The notes: generated by a model from the letters alone, not told the origin. A stretch of DNA of 64,000 bases from Paucimonas lemoignei (GCA_900475325.1 LS483371.1:5679501-5743500), one strand, 5' to 3'; shown: positions 8,495 to 17,013, numbered from the stretch's first letter. Translations and numbers: made by a program.

Positions 8495-9553
8495 GTGAAG
8501 CAATTTGACGCCAGATCCTACAGTATTGCGGACTTTCTCGAGTGGGACGGTTCAAACCTACTAGACGTATCACCGAAATTTCAACGCAGAAGCGTTTGGA
8601 CACGAGCCGCCAAATCTTTTTTGATAGATACAATTTTGCGTGGCAAACCCATGCCAAAGGTTTTATTAACTCAAGACCTGATAGGCAAGAAAAATGTGAG
8701 AACTGTCGTTGACGGCCAGCAACGCATTAGAACTATATTGGAATTTATTGCCGGCAGCTTTACAGTATTAAGCGCTCACAACTCTACTCACTCGGGTAAA
8801 ACCTTTAACGAACTTGATGAGGACACCCAAGGCTTAGTTTTACAATACGAGGTTGGTGTTGATTTGCTCTACAATGTCAGCCTGGCCGATATGCTTGATA
8901 TTTTTGCACGAATAAATACTTACTCCGTTACTCTGAATACCCAAGAAAAACTGAATGCTAAGTATTTGGGAGTTTTCAAGACAAGCGCTTACGAACTCGG
9001 CCACACATATGTCAATTACATGATGGAAAGTGGAGTTCTTACAGAGAAGGGCGTGAGTCGAATGGGCGAGGCGCAGTTGGCGTCTGACTTGCTAGTAGCA
9101 CTGATCGGCGGAATCCAAACTGTAAAAAATATAGAAAGATTCTACAAGGAGTACGAACCTCTTGAAAGTGTTCCACCAAACGTTGAGTCCGCGATAGCGA
9201 TGTATCGCTCAACGATGCAGTTTGTGGGGGCGATTTATCCACCCAAGGATCTTAAGAATACTAATTGGTCCCGACCTCATTGGTTCTATACTCTTTTCAC
9301 GTGTGTAGCCCATGCGCAAGGGGCCAACATAGGGATAGACTCTCCCGTGCCGGACTTGAACGATGAGACGATCCAGCATTGGCGAAGTGAGCTGGATGAG
9401 CTAAGCGCTAAATACGATCAGTTTACTGAAAATAATGAAGACGATGTACCAGCCGTTTTTGCTCGCTTCATCAACTATGCGCAACGAAGAACGACGGATA
9501 CTGAAGCGAGGAAGGAGCGGTCAAAGTTTGTACTGAGTGCAATTGCGCCATGA
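8495..9553 (+). CDS. DUF262 (GmrSD N-terminal/ParB-like) protein
   Basis: The 352-aa product begins with the DUF262 layout: YSIADFLEWDG, then FQRRSVW, then the family signature DGQQR at 73-77. In families such as GmrSD this domain is a ParB/Srx-like NTP-binding module used in defence against modified phage DNA. No HNH/DUF1524 nuclease half follows, so this is the stand-alone form. The start is GTG at 8495, with AGGGAGA about 8 nt upstream. It overlaps the HEPN gene by 4 nt (ATGA), so the two are translated together. AT-richer codon use than the flanking genes fits acquired DNA. A defence or toxin-control role is inferred from family and partner. Confidence 0.85.
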   Translation: MKQFDARSYSIADFLEWDGSNLLDVSPKFQRRSVWTRAAKSFLIDTILRGKPMPKVLLTQDLIGKKNVRTVVDGQQRIRTILEFIAGSFTVLSAHNSTHSGKTFNELDEDTQGLVLQYEVGVDLLYNVSLADMLDIFARINTYSVTLNTQEKLNAKYLGVFKTSAYELGHTYVNYMMESGVLTEKGVSRMGEAQLASDLLVALIGGIQTVKNIERFYKEYEPLESVPPNVESAIAMYRSTMQFVGAIYPPKDLKNTNWSRPHWFYTLFTCVAHAQGANIGIDSPVPDLNDETIQHWRSELDELSAKYDQFTENNEDDVPAVFARFINYAQRRTTDTEARKERSKFVLSAIAP

Positions 9554-10179
9554 CCCCGGAATGCCTAATCGAGTTGAGAAACCAGATTGAGAGCCGTCAC
9601 ATAGCCTTTATGGAGCTAGCGGATCAGCTGGACGTTGCGCCCGCTGACTCAGAATCGGGCGATCAAAACTCGGACGCTATTGCTGAGGCGCTGTTCTTGA
9701 GGGCCTTTACTGCATACGAGAGTGATGTAGAGAAAATATTTCTCCATTATGTGACCGGTGGCCTCTCAATACAGGGAGCACGGGCCAATACTTACCTGAG
9801 CATCACAGATGAGCCTCTCGCTCGTAAGCTGACAAAAGGGGCACAGAAATTTTTGAGCTGGGCGAAGCCCGATGAAATAAAAAGAGTAGCTGAAATTTAC
9901 CTAGAAAATGGTTGGCCTATTTCAGCAATTATGTCCTCAGCGAGCCACTATCTCGCAGACTGCGAGCGCGTACGCAATCGCATTGCTCATAACTCATCAG
10001 AGGCTATGCAGCAGTTCAATACTGCACAACGAAACCTGCTGTCGACTGAACGACTATTTGCGATTACGCCCGGTCAATTTCTTCGAATTAGAAGCTCAAG
10101 ACTTAGAAAAACTCATATAGTTGTTTACTTTGAAGTTCTCTACGAGCTGCTTACCGCAATGGTCGACCCACCACCCTAG
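9550..10179 (+). CDS. HEPN-domain protein (MAE_28990-like), putative RNase effector
   Basis: The 209-aa, mostly helical product contains the HEPN catalytic motif Rx4H (Arg142 to His147 in VRNRIAHNSS) plus an upstream helix with FTAYESDVEKIF, as in the MAE_28990/MAE_18760 HEPN group. HEPN proteins with this motif are metal-independent RNases of toxin-antitoxin, abortive infection and CRISPR systems. The start ATG at 9550 is inside the end of the DUF262 gene (ATGA overlap). The duplicated tRNA terminator lies downstream. The pair looks like a two-gene module with HEPN as effector and DUF262 as regulator or sensor; that division of labour is inference. Confidence 0.8.
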   Translation: MTPECLIELRNQIESRHIAFMELADQLDVAPADSESGDQNSDAIAEALFLRAFTAYESDVEKIFLHYVTGGLSIQGARANTYLSITDEPLARKLTKGAQKFLSWAKPDEIKRVAEIYLENGWPISAIMSSASHYLADCERVRNRIAHNSSEAMQQFNTAQRNLLSTERLFAITPGQFLRIRSSRLRKTHIVVYFEVLYELLTAMVDPPP

Positions 10180-10404
10180 GCGCGTCTTTGCGCCCCCACC
10201 ATAGCCAGGGTGGTACTCGGTTGCATACTAGGTAACGATCGTTTCACCACTTCCAAATAACCGCCTATGGCCTTCTTACCGAAACCCTAAAAGTCGAATG
10301 ATTTCAGATGTCGAACAGGTCAAATCAAGTAAGATTGTCGCTGCTGGTTAGGTTCAAGGCCCAACATATCGGGCGGATCGTCATTCATGGATTCGAATCC
10401 CACT

Positions 10405-10503
10405 TGGTGCACCATCTTCCTGTTTTGGGCTGTTGATGACAGTCGCGAAGCAGCTTCCGAAGCCCGCCCCGTGCGGGCTTTGTTGTTTTTGCCTGACGCT
10501 ATC
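10405..10503. repeat. Right direct repeat (att site) of the tRNA-Arg island
   Basis: This is an exact 99-nt copy of 5774-5872, with a degenerate piece of the tRNA T-arm to its left (TTCGAATCCCACTTGG from 10392). The tRNA part here is a non-functional remnant. It includes a copy of the terminator at 10460-10487. The island between the repeats is about 4.6 kb. Confidence 0.9.
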
Positions 10504-10786
10504 CAGCTGAACGTAAAGCCTTTAGAACCAAATCCTACGCCCTATCTCGGGCGCGCATGACTGAAAGCAAATCGACCAAGGCATTGCGACCTTTTCCGTC
10601 GCGCCTGAACGCGCACCTTTCATCAACTCCCCACGTGCATTCCGTCTCAAAACACCCGGTCGTGGAAGGGAGAGACTGCGCCACAAGCAGCCCTATCCGA
10701 CATGTGACCACCCCGAAAACCGCTTTGCCTCACGCAAGAATCCCACCATAGAACCTACATCCCGCAAGGCTTTATAGCGAAATATC
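10504..10786. other. Gene-free stretch right of the island
   Basis: One short frame (10557-10751) has no ribosome site and low-complexity content, so I do not call it. No RNA or repeat is recognised. Confidence 0.5.
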
Positions 10787-10803
10787 ATATGCGCCACGCA
10801 TAT
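10787..10803. promoter_or_regulatory. Palindromic operator upstream of the DUF417 gene
   Basis: ATATGCG-CCA-CGCATAT is a perfect palindrome with a 3-nt spacer, 57 bp before the DUF417 start. A near-copy of its core (ATGCGCCATGCA on the minus strand, 11939-11950) lies just upstream of the neighbouring marR gene. It is likely the MarR protein's binding site. Confidence 0.6.
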
Positions 10804-10859
10804 TAATCTGCGAACCTGAGATGTATGCTCCAAGCACACATCAACACTCGGAGAATGTC

Positions 10860-11378
10860 ATGCCGCACATCACTAGCTTTACCGGCAGCCAGGTTGCCGT
10901 CACTTCCAGTATTTCGAAGCTCGCGAAAATCGGCCGGGGGATTGCCCTGGCGGGCGTTGTTCTGCCTCTATTAATGATTGGTGTTCTTAAATTCACGCAG
11001 ATTGAGGTGCAGGCACTCGTGCCCCTGATCAGTGGCACGCCATGGCTTGCCTGGCTTTATCTGTTATTGGGCGAAGCGGGTACTTCTTACTTATTGGGTG
11101 TGGTCGAGATCTTTACGGCGTTGCTGCTGATCGCTTCGCCGTGGACGGCTCGGGCCGGTATTGCGGGCGGGTTGTTGGCGTCGCTGATCTTTCTCACGAC
11201 CGTTTCCATGATGCTGGTATTGCCCATATGGGAAGCCGGGTCGGGAGGTTTCCCGTGGCTGAACTTCGTCGGCACATTCCTGATAAAGGACATTGCGTTG
11301 CTCGGGGTGAGCCTGGTGATTTTCACCGAAGGGTTGCAGCGACTTAGTCTTGCCCAAGCCGACAAGCAAAGGGGCTAA
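10860..11378 (+). CDS. DUF417/YkgB family membrane protein (RclC-like)
   Basis: The 172-aa integral membrane protein has about four hydrophobic segments and the family's C-terminal pattern GGFPWLNFVGTFLIKDIALLG. The family includes E. coli RclC, linked to resistance to reactive chlorine; its biochemical activity is not established. The ATG at 10860 has GGAGA six bases upstream; an in-frame ATG at 10821 lacks one. A 17-bp palindrome lies 57 bp upstream. The convergent MarR gene ends 33 nt away and carries a matching operator, so I infer induction through that repressor, possibly by oxidants. Confidence 0.85.
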   Translation: MPHITSFTGSQVAVTSSISKLAKIGRGIALAGVVLPLLMIGVLKFTQIEVQALVPLISGTPWLAWLYLLLGEAGTSYLLGVVEIFTALLLIASPWTARAGIAGGLLASLIFLTTVSMMLVLPIWEAGSGGFPWLNFVGTFLIKDIALLGVSLVIFTEGLQRLSLAQADKQRG

Positions 11379-11411
11379 ACCGTCTGACGGACTTTCACAC
11401 GCTGCGATTGC

Positions 11412-11924
11412 TCAATGAGCGTGTTCCAGCGCATCCGCAACAGGGCAGTCCGTGCATGATGCGGGGTCGCACAGCCTGCACACTGAGTAGGCTTGATCGA
11501 GATCCTGCACCAGCCCGTGGAGTAGCTTTTCAGTTATGCGACCCAGGACTTCACGCTCTTCCGGGTCCAGCACTTCCAACGCGCGAGCGATACGTTCATG
11601 GCGTACCGCTAGCAGCGCAGCGCAGTTCGTATTCCCTTCGCCCGTAAGGTGAAGCGCCACACTGCGGCGATCGGCCTCTGATGGCCGACGCTCCACCACG
11701 CCTTGCGTGACAAGCCTGTCCACAAGACGCACAGCCCCCGGATGCGATAGGCCTAATGCACGCCTCAAGCGTTCGATAGACATGCCGGGCTCATGACCGA
11801 GCAAAGCAATGGCTGCAGCGGCCGGACCCGCTTCCGGCGCCTGTTCTTGAGTGCCTTGATGGATGGAATCAGAAATCGCCAACGACAGTGCACCGACGAT
11901 GTTTTCGAGTTTCATATTTTTCAT
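11412..11924 (-). CDS. MarR-family regulator with Cys-rich C-terminus
   Basis: The 170-aa MarR-type winged-helix protein has its recognition region in the segment MSIERLRRALGLSHPGAVRLVDRLVTQG and a wing in RRPSEADRRS. Its C-terminus has four closely spaced Cys (CRLC, then CTDC, within VCRLCDPASCTDCP), plus a further Cys mid-protein. This could bind metal or sense thiol oxidation. I chose ATG 11924; ATG 11915 is an alternative, and neither has a strong ribosome site. A sequence close to the DUF417 operator lies 15-26 bp upstream, consistent with autorepression. Confidence 0.88.
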   Translation of the reverse strand: MKNMKLENIVGALSLAISDSIHQGTQEQAPEAGPAAAAIALLGHEPGMSIERLRRALGLSHPGAVRLVDRLVTQGVVERRPSEADRRSVALHLTGEGNTNCAALLAVRHERIARALEVLDPEEREVLGRITEKLLHGLVQDLDQAYSVCRLCDPASCTDCPVADALEHAH

Positions 11925-11938
11925 GGGCCAAATATGTG

Positions 11939-11950
11939 TGCATGGCGCAT
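11939..11950 (-). promoter_or_regulatory. Second operator-like copy upstream of marR
   Basis: Minus strand ATGCGCCATGCA matches ATGCGCCACGCA of the palindrome at 10787-10803 in 11 of 12 positions. The right arm is less symmetric, so it may be a weaker site. Confidence 0.5.
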
Positions 11951-12017
11951 GGAATGCAAGGGGTTTCAAGAGTGACGGGGCGCGCTGATGAGGTTGCTGC
12001 CTCATGCGTGCGATTTG

Positions 12018-12105
12018 GTAGGAGCGAACTGGTTCGCGAGGCGCTGTTACAACCGGTAGATGAGCGTCGCCTGCCGAACCGTCTCGCCAACAAGTTGGCT
12101 CCTAC
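12018..12105. repeat. REP palindrome pair (diverged core)
   Basis: TAGGAGCGAACTGGTTCGCGAGG at 12018-12041 faces CGCCAACAAGTTGGCTCCTA at 12083-12105. The core AACTGGTT/AACAAGTTG differs from the other REP groups in the window. The rest of the interval to 12434 shows no gene or RNA I recognise. Confidence 0.7.
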
Positions 12106-12434
12106 AGGGTTCGTTGGTTGTCTGTGGTGCTTTCCTACAACCTCTGTCCCCTTCACCTTCTAGCCGCTTGCGATCGACAACTTTAGAGTTCGCCCCGTCG
12201 CTGCAACCGTAGCGTTCGGGCTTGGCCGCTCGACTAAACTTCAGGCGCACAGGCGCCAATGTCATTCGATAGCGGGCGCATTTTTGTGTTTGGTATTTCG
12301 AGTTATGGCAGCTGTGCGCGGGACACTTTCGGGTGTGCCGGGTGCCTGAAGTCCCGGTCGGCCAACCTGCGTACAGCTGTCACCCATTTGCTTGGCCGCA
12401 AAGGGTGCCAGCTTCTCAACTTCAGGAGCGGTAA

Positions 12435-12725
12435 ATGACTCAACCTCAACTCACACATCCGACACGCCCATTCAAAACCTGCGGCACCATCTCCTTCACC
12501 AACTGCCCCCGAACCCACCAACCCCTATTCCGCGTAAACCCCGGCATCCCTGTCGAATCCGCACTGGAGCACGCCTCCCATCTATTGGCCTGTATCAATG
12601 AGCTGAGCCTGGACGCTGCCTTGGGCGACGGGAGTAGCCAGACTGGCTGGGCTGTTCATTATTTGAGCGATATGGCTCGGGCGATTGTTGACGATGCATT
12701 GTCGGGCAGCGCCGCCTTGAGCTGA
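12435..12725 (+). CDS. DUF3077 family protein
   Basis: The 96-aa cytoplasmic protein matches the small Pseudomonas DUF3077 pattern: a motif around FRVNPGIPVESALEHASHLL, a helical middle and an alanine-rich end. Function is unknown. The ATG at 12435 has AGGAG eight to twelve bases upstream. It precedes the CYTH-CHAD gene by about 135 nt and may have its own promoter. Confidence 0.8.
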   Translation: MTQPQLTHPTRPFKTCGTISFTNCPRTHQPLFRVNPGIPVESALEHASHLLACINELSLDAALGDGSSQTGWAVHYLSDMARAIVDDALSGSAALS

Positions 12726-12861
12726 GCTGCGGCGGGTATATAAAGGCTTCATGCAGTGCGACGGCCTGTTTGCAGGTCATGTCCTGTACACTGCATGGCC
12801 TTGGCGGCCTCGTAACAACTGGCTGCACCCGTTATCAGTACAAGCGTCTGGATTCCCGGCC

Positions 12862-14229
12862 ATGCAGAAAGAAACAGAAATCAAACTCCGCGTCAGCCGC
12901 GAAACCCTCGCTGCACTGCGCGAACACCCGCTGCTCAAGAAGCGCAACAAAAGTGGCTGGGAACGCGTAGAGCTTTCGAACCAATATTTTGATACCCCGG
13001 AACGTGACCTGGCCAACGCCAAGGTTGCGCTGCGTCTGCGCCGTGACGGCGACAAGATTATTCAGACCATGAAGACTCGCGGCCAAAGCGTCGCCGGTTT
13101 TTCCGAGCGCAACGAGTACAACTGGGATCTGCCCAAAGCCAAGCTGGACCTGAAAAAGCTCGACGGCGAATGCTGGCCTGAGCAACTGGCCGAGCTGGAC
13201 AAGAAAACCATCAAGCCGCTGTTCACCACTGATTTCGTGCGTGAGCGCGCCGAGATTGCCTGGGGCCGTGGCAAGACCAAGGTGGTGATCGAAGCCGCTC
13301 TGGACTTGGGCCATGTGGTCGCGGGCAAGCAGAAGGAAGAAATCTGCGAGCTGGAGCTGGAATTGCGCGAAGGCGATCCGGCGGCATTGCTGGAGCTGGC
13401 TGCCGAACTGGCCGCGACCCTGCCTCTGATGCCGTGCGATATCAGCAAGGCCGAGCGCGGTTATCGCCTGTTTGATGCCAACAGCTATTCGCTGAGCCTG
13501 CCTGCGCCCCAGTTCCAGCCGGAAATGCCGCTGGATGACGCTTACGCTGCGTTGGCTTTGCATCTGTTGGGCAGCAGCCAGCGTCTGGCTGAGCAGTACC
13601 GTTTCAATGGTCATTGGCGGTTGCTGCAGGATTGGGTCGCGTTGTTGGTTGAGCTACGTGCGCTGACTGGCAGCCTGGGCCAAGCCGCACCGCGTAGCAC
13701 CAGCAGTGAACTGCGTTCGTCGCTGGATGCGTTGCTGGAAGACTGGCGTCCGCTGGTTCAGGCCGGGCGGGAAGATGACGATGTACGTGGCGCTGCGCAC
13801 GAGCAGTTTATTGAAGAGCTGCAGGACCCGCGTTGGGGCCTGTTCTCGCTGAACACTTCGCGCTGGTTGCTGGCCCGCAGCTGGACGGTAGAGCGTAACA
13901 ACCGTGGTAATCGCCAAGGCGCCGCGCAGTTGGACAGCTGGTTGCCGCGCTTGCTGGCTGACGAAGCCACTGCCTTGCAGTTGGGTCGTTATCAGCAGCA
14001 GCCGGAAGACCTGGCCGAGCAGTTGCCGCGTATCGAGCGCATCCAGGCCTGGCTGCACCACGCCCGTGGCGCACTGGACCTGCCGGAACTGGATCGTCTG
14101 TATGGTGAGCTGAACAAGCTGGTGCAATTGGCTGAGCTGCCAATCAGCGACGAAGTGCTGGATGCCCGTGTGCAGCAGACCATCGTCGTGTTCCAGAGCC
14201 GGGCGTGGAAGACGTTGCTGCGGTTGTAA
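12862..14229 (+). CDS. CYTH and CHAD domain inorganic triphosphatase
   Basis: The 455-aa product has an N-terminal CYTH domain (residues 1 to about 200) with the metal-binding ExExK signature at residues 4-8 (E-T-E-I-K) and basic/acidic tunnel strands, then a helical His/Arg-containing CHAD domain. It resembles E. coli YgiF, which hydrolyses inorganic triphosphate; CHAD domains bind polyphosphate. The start at 12862 puts ExExK at its usual place; a longer frame from 12751 is unlikely. The last codons (GTTGCTGCGGTTGTAAG) belong to the first copy of a downstream tandem repeat, so the repeat was amplified from the gene's own 3' end. Confidence 0.92.
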   Translation: MQKETEIKLRVSRETLAALREHPLLKKRNKSGWERVELSNQYFDTPERDLANAKVALRLRRDGDKIIQTMKTRGQSVAGFSERNEYNWDLPKAKLDLKKLDGECWPEQLAELDKKTIKPLFTTDFVRERAEIAWGRGKTKVVIEAALDLGHVVAGKQKEEICELELELREGDPAALLELAAELAATLPLMPCDISKAERGYRLFDANSYSLSLPAPQFQPEMPLDDAYAALALHLLGSSQRLAEQYRFNGHWRLLQDWVALLVELRALTGSLGQAAPRSTSSELRSSLDALLEDWRPLVQAGREDDDVRGAAHEQFIEELQDPRWGLFSLNTSRWLLARSWTVERNNRGNRQGAAQLDSWLPRLLADEATALQLGRYQQQPEDLAEQLPRIERIQAWLHHARGALDLPELDRLYGELNKLVQLAELPISDEVLDARVQQTIVVFQSRAWKTLLRL

Positions 14230-14835
14230 GGCTGCCTTGTTCGGCCGGATACAAACCCTGCGAATTCATTCGCCAAAGCGGTGGGTCAGGCGTTGATGTA
14301 CTGCCTGACGAGGCCTCCTCGCGAATGAATTCGCTCCTACGTTAAAGTGCATTTCAACCTGCTGAAACTGCAAACTGATAGACCGCTTTCGCAGCCTTCG
14401 GCAGCTCCTACAAAACGCATTGTTGCGGTTGTAAGGCTGCCAGTTCGGCCGGACACAAATCCTGTGGGAGCGAATTCATTCGCGAATGCGGTGGATCAGG
14501 TCTTGATGTACTGCCTGACGAGACCCCTTCGCGAATGAATTCGCTCCCACTAATGTGCATTTCAACCTGCTGAAGCTGCAAACTGGAAGGCCGCTTTCGC
14601 AGCCTTCGGCAGCTCCTGCAAAACGCGTTGTTGCAGTTGTAAGGCTGACAGTTCGTCCGGACAAAAATCCTGTGGGAGCGAGCTTGCTCGCGAAGGGGCC
14701 GGGACATCAGCATATATTTCTGAAGGCAGGAACATTGCCTTCGCGAGCAAGCTCGCTCCCACAGGTCCTGTGTTTGATGCGCGAGAGCGCGGCGTCTGGA
14801 CGACGGGGGATCTCCCACATTTAATTGCATTTCAA
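14211..14835. repeat. Three-copy tandem repeat of about 205-208 bp carrying REP elements
   Basis: The landmark CGGTTGTAAGGCTG recurs at 14221, 14426 and (as CAGTTGTAAGGCTG) 14634. A second landmark, GTGCATTTCAACCTGCTGAA, recurs at 14347 and 14555. Each unit holds a REP pair: AATTCATT cores in units one and two (about 14262-14339 and 14462-14550), and AGCTTGCT cores in unit three (14671-14763). Unit one starts inside the CYTH-CHAD stop region. Exact right boundary is uncertain. Confidence 0.8.
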
Positions 14836-14850
14836 ACTATCGACGACGTT

Positions 14851-14928
14851 CTTGTAGGAGCTGCCGAAGGCTGCGAATGGCAGCTGTCAGCAAGACCGCT
14901 TTCGCAGCCTTCGGCAGCTCCTACAGGG
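14851..14928. repeat. REP palindrome pair (CTGCCGAAGGCTGCG core)
   Basis: GTAGGAGCTGCCGAAGGCTG at about 14852-14876 faces its inverse at about 14900-14926, just before the end of the ABC transporter ATPase gene. The palindrome alone also occurs as half elements at 14385-14412 and 14596-14620. Confidence 0.8.
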
Positions 14929-14943
14929 AAAGGTGCCTCTGCT

Positions 14944-15681
14944 TTAAGCTCCCTGCTCCACCGTCCCGATGAAGTTCGCCAGTTCTGGCGTGCGTGGGTT
15001 GGCGAAGAGAATTTTGGGGTCGCCCACTTCGTGGACCTTGCCCTGGTGCATGAACACCAGCTTGTCGCCGACTTCCCGTGCAAAGCGCATTTCGTGGGTC
15101 ACCATGATCAAAGTCATGCCGTCTGCGGCCAGGCTGCGGACGACGCTGAGCACTTCGTTGACCAGCTCCGGGTCCAGCGCTGAGGTGATTTCATCGCAGA
15201 GCAAGACCTTGGGCGACATGGCCAGCGCTCGGGCAATTGCCACGCGCTGCTGCTGACCACCGGACAGCCGATCCGGGAAGGCATCAAACTTCTCCCCCAG
15301 CCCGACCCTATCCAGCATCTGCTGAGCGAGTTTTTTCGCCTCCGCTTTCGACTTTTTCTGTACGACTTGCGGCGCGAGCATCACGTTTTCGCCGACGCTC
15401 AAGTGCGGAAACAGGTTGAACTGCTGAAAGACCATGCCGACTTTCTGCCGCAGCGCGCGCAGATCCGCGCGGGCGGCGTCCAGGTATTCGCCGTCAACCT
15501 CGATCACGCCGTCGTTGATCGACTCCAGCCCGTTCAAGGTGCGCAGCAAGGTACTTTTGCCCGAGCCGCTGCGGCCGATGATCGCCACGACCTGGCCTTC
15601 TTCAACGGTCAGGTCAATGCCCTTGAGGACGTGATGGTCGCCGTAATATTTATGCAGCGCGGAAATTCTAAGCAGAGGCAT
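14944..15681 (-). CDS. Polar amino acid ABC transporter ATP-binding protein
   Basis: The 245-aa ATPase has Walker A GRSGSGKST (about 37-45), Q-loop FQQFNLFP, signature LSGGQQQR, Walker B VLLCDEITSALDPE and H-loop VTHEM, as in the HisP/GlnQ class. The Walker B segment has CDEI where most relatives have FDEP. The start ATG at 15681 has GGAAA upstream and overlaps the permease gene end by 14 nt. It is last in the four-gene operon: binding protein, permease, permease, ATPase. Substrate is a polar amino acid or related compound, not resolved. Confidence 0.93.
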   Translation of the reverse strand: MPLLRISALHKYYGDHHVLKGIDLTVEEGQVVAIIGRSGSGKSTLLRTLNGLESINDGVIEVDGEYLDAARADLRALRQKVGMVFQQFNLFPHLSVGENVMLAPQVVQKKSKAEAKKLAQQMLDRVGLGEKFDAFPDRLSGGQQQRVAIARALAMSPKVLLCDEITSALDPELVNEVLSVVRSLAADGMTLIMVTHEMRFAREVGDKLVFMHQGKVHEVGDPKILFANPRTPELANFIGTVEQGA

Positions 15682-16315
15682 GCAGTTTCCTTTCCAGGTA
15701 GCGGGCACTGAGCGACAAGGGGTAGCAGAGCATGAAGTAGCCCAGAGCCACGAAGCCATACACCATGAACGGCTGGAACGTAGCGTTGGCGAGCATGCCG
15801 CCGGTTTTGGTCAGTTCGGTAAAACCAATGATCGAGGTCACTGCCGTGCCTTTGACGACTTGCACCGAGAAGCCCACGGTGGGCGCAACTGCAATGCGCA
15901 GCGCTTGCGGCAGGATCACGTAGCGCAGTTGTTCCATCGGCGACAGCGCAAGACTGGCCGACGCTTCCCACTGGCCATTGGCAATGGACTCGACACAGCC
16001 GCGCCAGATTTCGGCCAGATAAGCGCTGGTGAACAAGGTCAAGGCCAGGGCAGCGGCGGCCCACGGCGAAATATCAACGCCCATCAACGCCACACCAAAG
16101 AACACCAGGAACAGCTGCATCAGCAGCGGCGTGCCCTGGAACAGTTCGATGTAGACCTTGGCGATCACGCGGGGGGCATTGAGTTTGGCGATGCGCATGC
16201 ACATCACCAGCAAGCCGATCACGCCGCCGCCAATGAACGCCACCAACGACAGCGCCAACGTCCATTGCAGGCCGGTGAGCAGGTTGCGCACCACATCCCA
16301 GAGGGTGAAATCCAT
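15668..16315 (-). CDS. Amino acid ABC transporter permease (second)
   Basis: The 215-aa HisM/GlnP-type inner-membrane permease has about five transmembrane segments. It includes the coupling region EAAxxL-like sequence WEASASLALSPMEQLRYVILPQA, which docks on the ATPase. It overlaps the upstream permease by one base (TGATG at 16315) and the ATPase gene by 14 nt, so the complex is made as a unit. Confidence 0.92.
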   Translation of the reverse strand: MDFTLWDVVRNLLTGLQWTLALSLVAFIGGGVIGLLVMCMRIAKLNAPRVIAKVYIELFQGTPLLMQLFLVFFGVALMGVDISPWAAAALALTLFTSAYLAEIWRGCVESIANGQWEASASLALSPMEQLRYVILPQALRIAVAPTVGFSVQVVKGTAVTSIIGFTELTKTGGMLANATFQPFMVYGFVALGYFMLCYPLSLSARYLERKLHASA

Positions 16316-16980
16316 CAGCCTTTCCTCGAAATGTAGCGACGCCCGATCCAGGCCAGAAGCTGACGGACCAGCAGCGCCATCAGGAGATAGATCAGGGTCG
16401 TGACGATGTACGTCTCGAACGCGCGGAAGTTACGCGACTGAATGAAGTTGGCGAAGAAGCTCAACTCCTCAGTGGCGATCTGCGAGCACACCGCCGAGCC
16501 GAGCATCACGATGATGATCTGGCTGCTCAGCGCTGGCCACACCTTGCCCAGCGCCGGGATCAGAATCACGTAGCGAAAAGCTTCCATTCGCGTCATCGCC
16601 AACGCAGCCGCCGCTTCAAGCTGGCCCTTGGGAATCGCCTGAATGCCGGCGCGGATGATTTCCGTGGAGTAGGCGCCGAGGTTGATCACCATGGCCAGAA
16701 TCGCGGCCTGCCATTCGGAGATCTGCACCCCCAGGGACGGCAGACCGAAGAAGATGAAGAACAACTGCACCAGAAACGGCGTGTTGCGAATCAGCTCGAC
16801 ATAAACGCCGAAAGTCGCTGAGAACGGCTGGATCTTCCAGGCCCGCACAATGGCGCCGACGATGCCCAGGCTGACCCCCAGCAACGTGCCGATGGCGGTC
16901 AACTCCAGGGTAAACAGCGCGCCGCGCAGCAGCAGGTCGGCATTCTGTATAACCGGTGCAAAGTCAAAGTGGTAAGCCAT
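16315..16980 (-). CDS. Amino acid ABC transporter permease (first)
   Basis: The 221-aa permease pairs with the next gene as a heterodimer. It carries ELIRNTPFLVQLFFIFFGLP in the N-terminal half and the coupling helix LEAAAALAMTRMEAFRYVILIPA. It starts 33 nt after the binding-protein gene. Confidence 0.92.
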   Translation of the reverse strand: MAYHFDFAPVIQNADLLLRGALFTLELTAIGTLLGVSLGIVGAIVRAWKIQPFSATFGVYVELIRNTPFLVQLFFIFFGLPSLGVQISEWQAAILAMVINLGAYSTEIIRAGIQAIPKGQLEAAAALAMTRMEAFRYVILIPALGKVWPALSSQIIIVMLGSAVCSQIATEELSFFANFIQSRNFRAFETYIVTTLIYLLMALLVRQLLAWIGRRYISRKG

Positions 16981-17013
16981 TGGCGGGCCCCGAAATCAGA
17001 AAACGATGATCAA

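Noticed and set aside
10557..10751. 64-aa frame right of the island
   Set aside because: It has no ribosome site and a low-complexity Pro/Thr/His-rich content, with no sign of a family.
12751..12861. Upstream extension of the CYTH-CHAD protein
   Set aside because: The ExExK motif is at the extreme N-terminus in the family, so the start is at 12862.
14230..14943. CRISPR array
   Set aside because: The repeats are long tandem units with REP palindromes, not short direct repeats with unique spacers. No cas genes are present.
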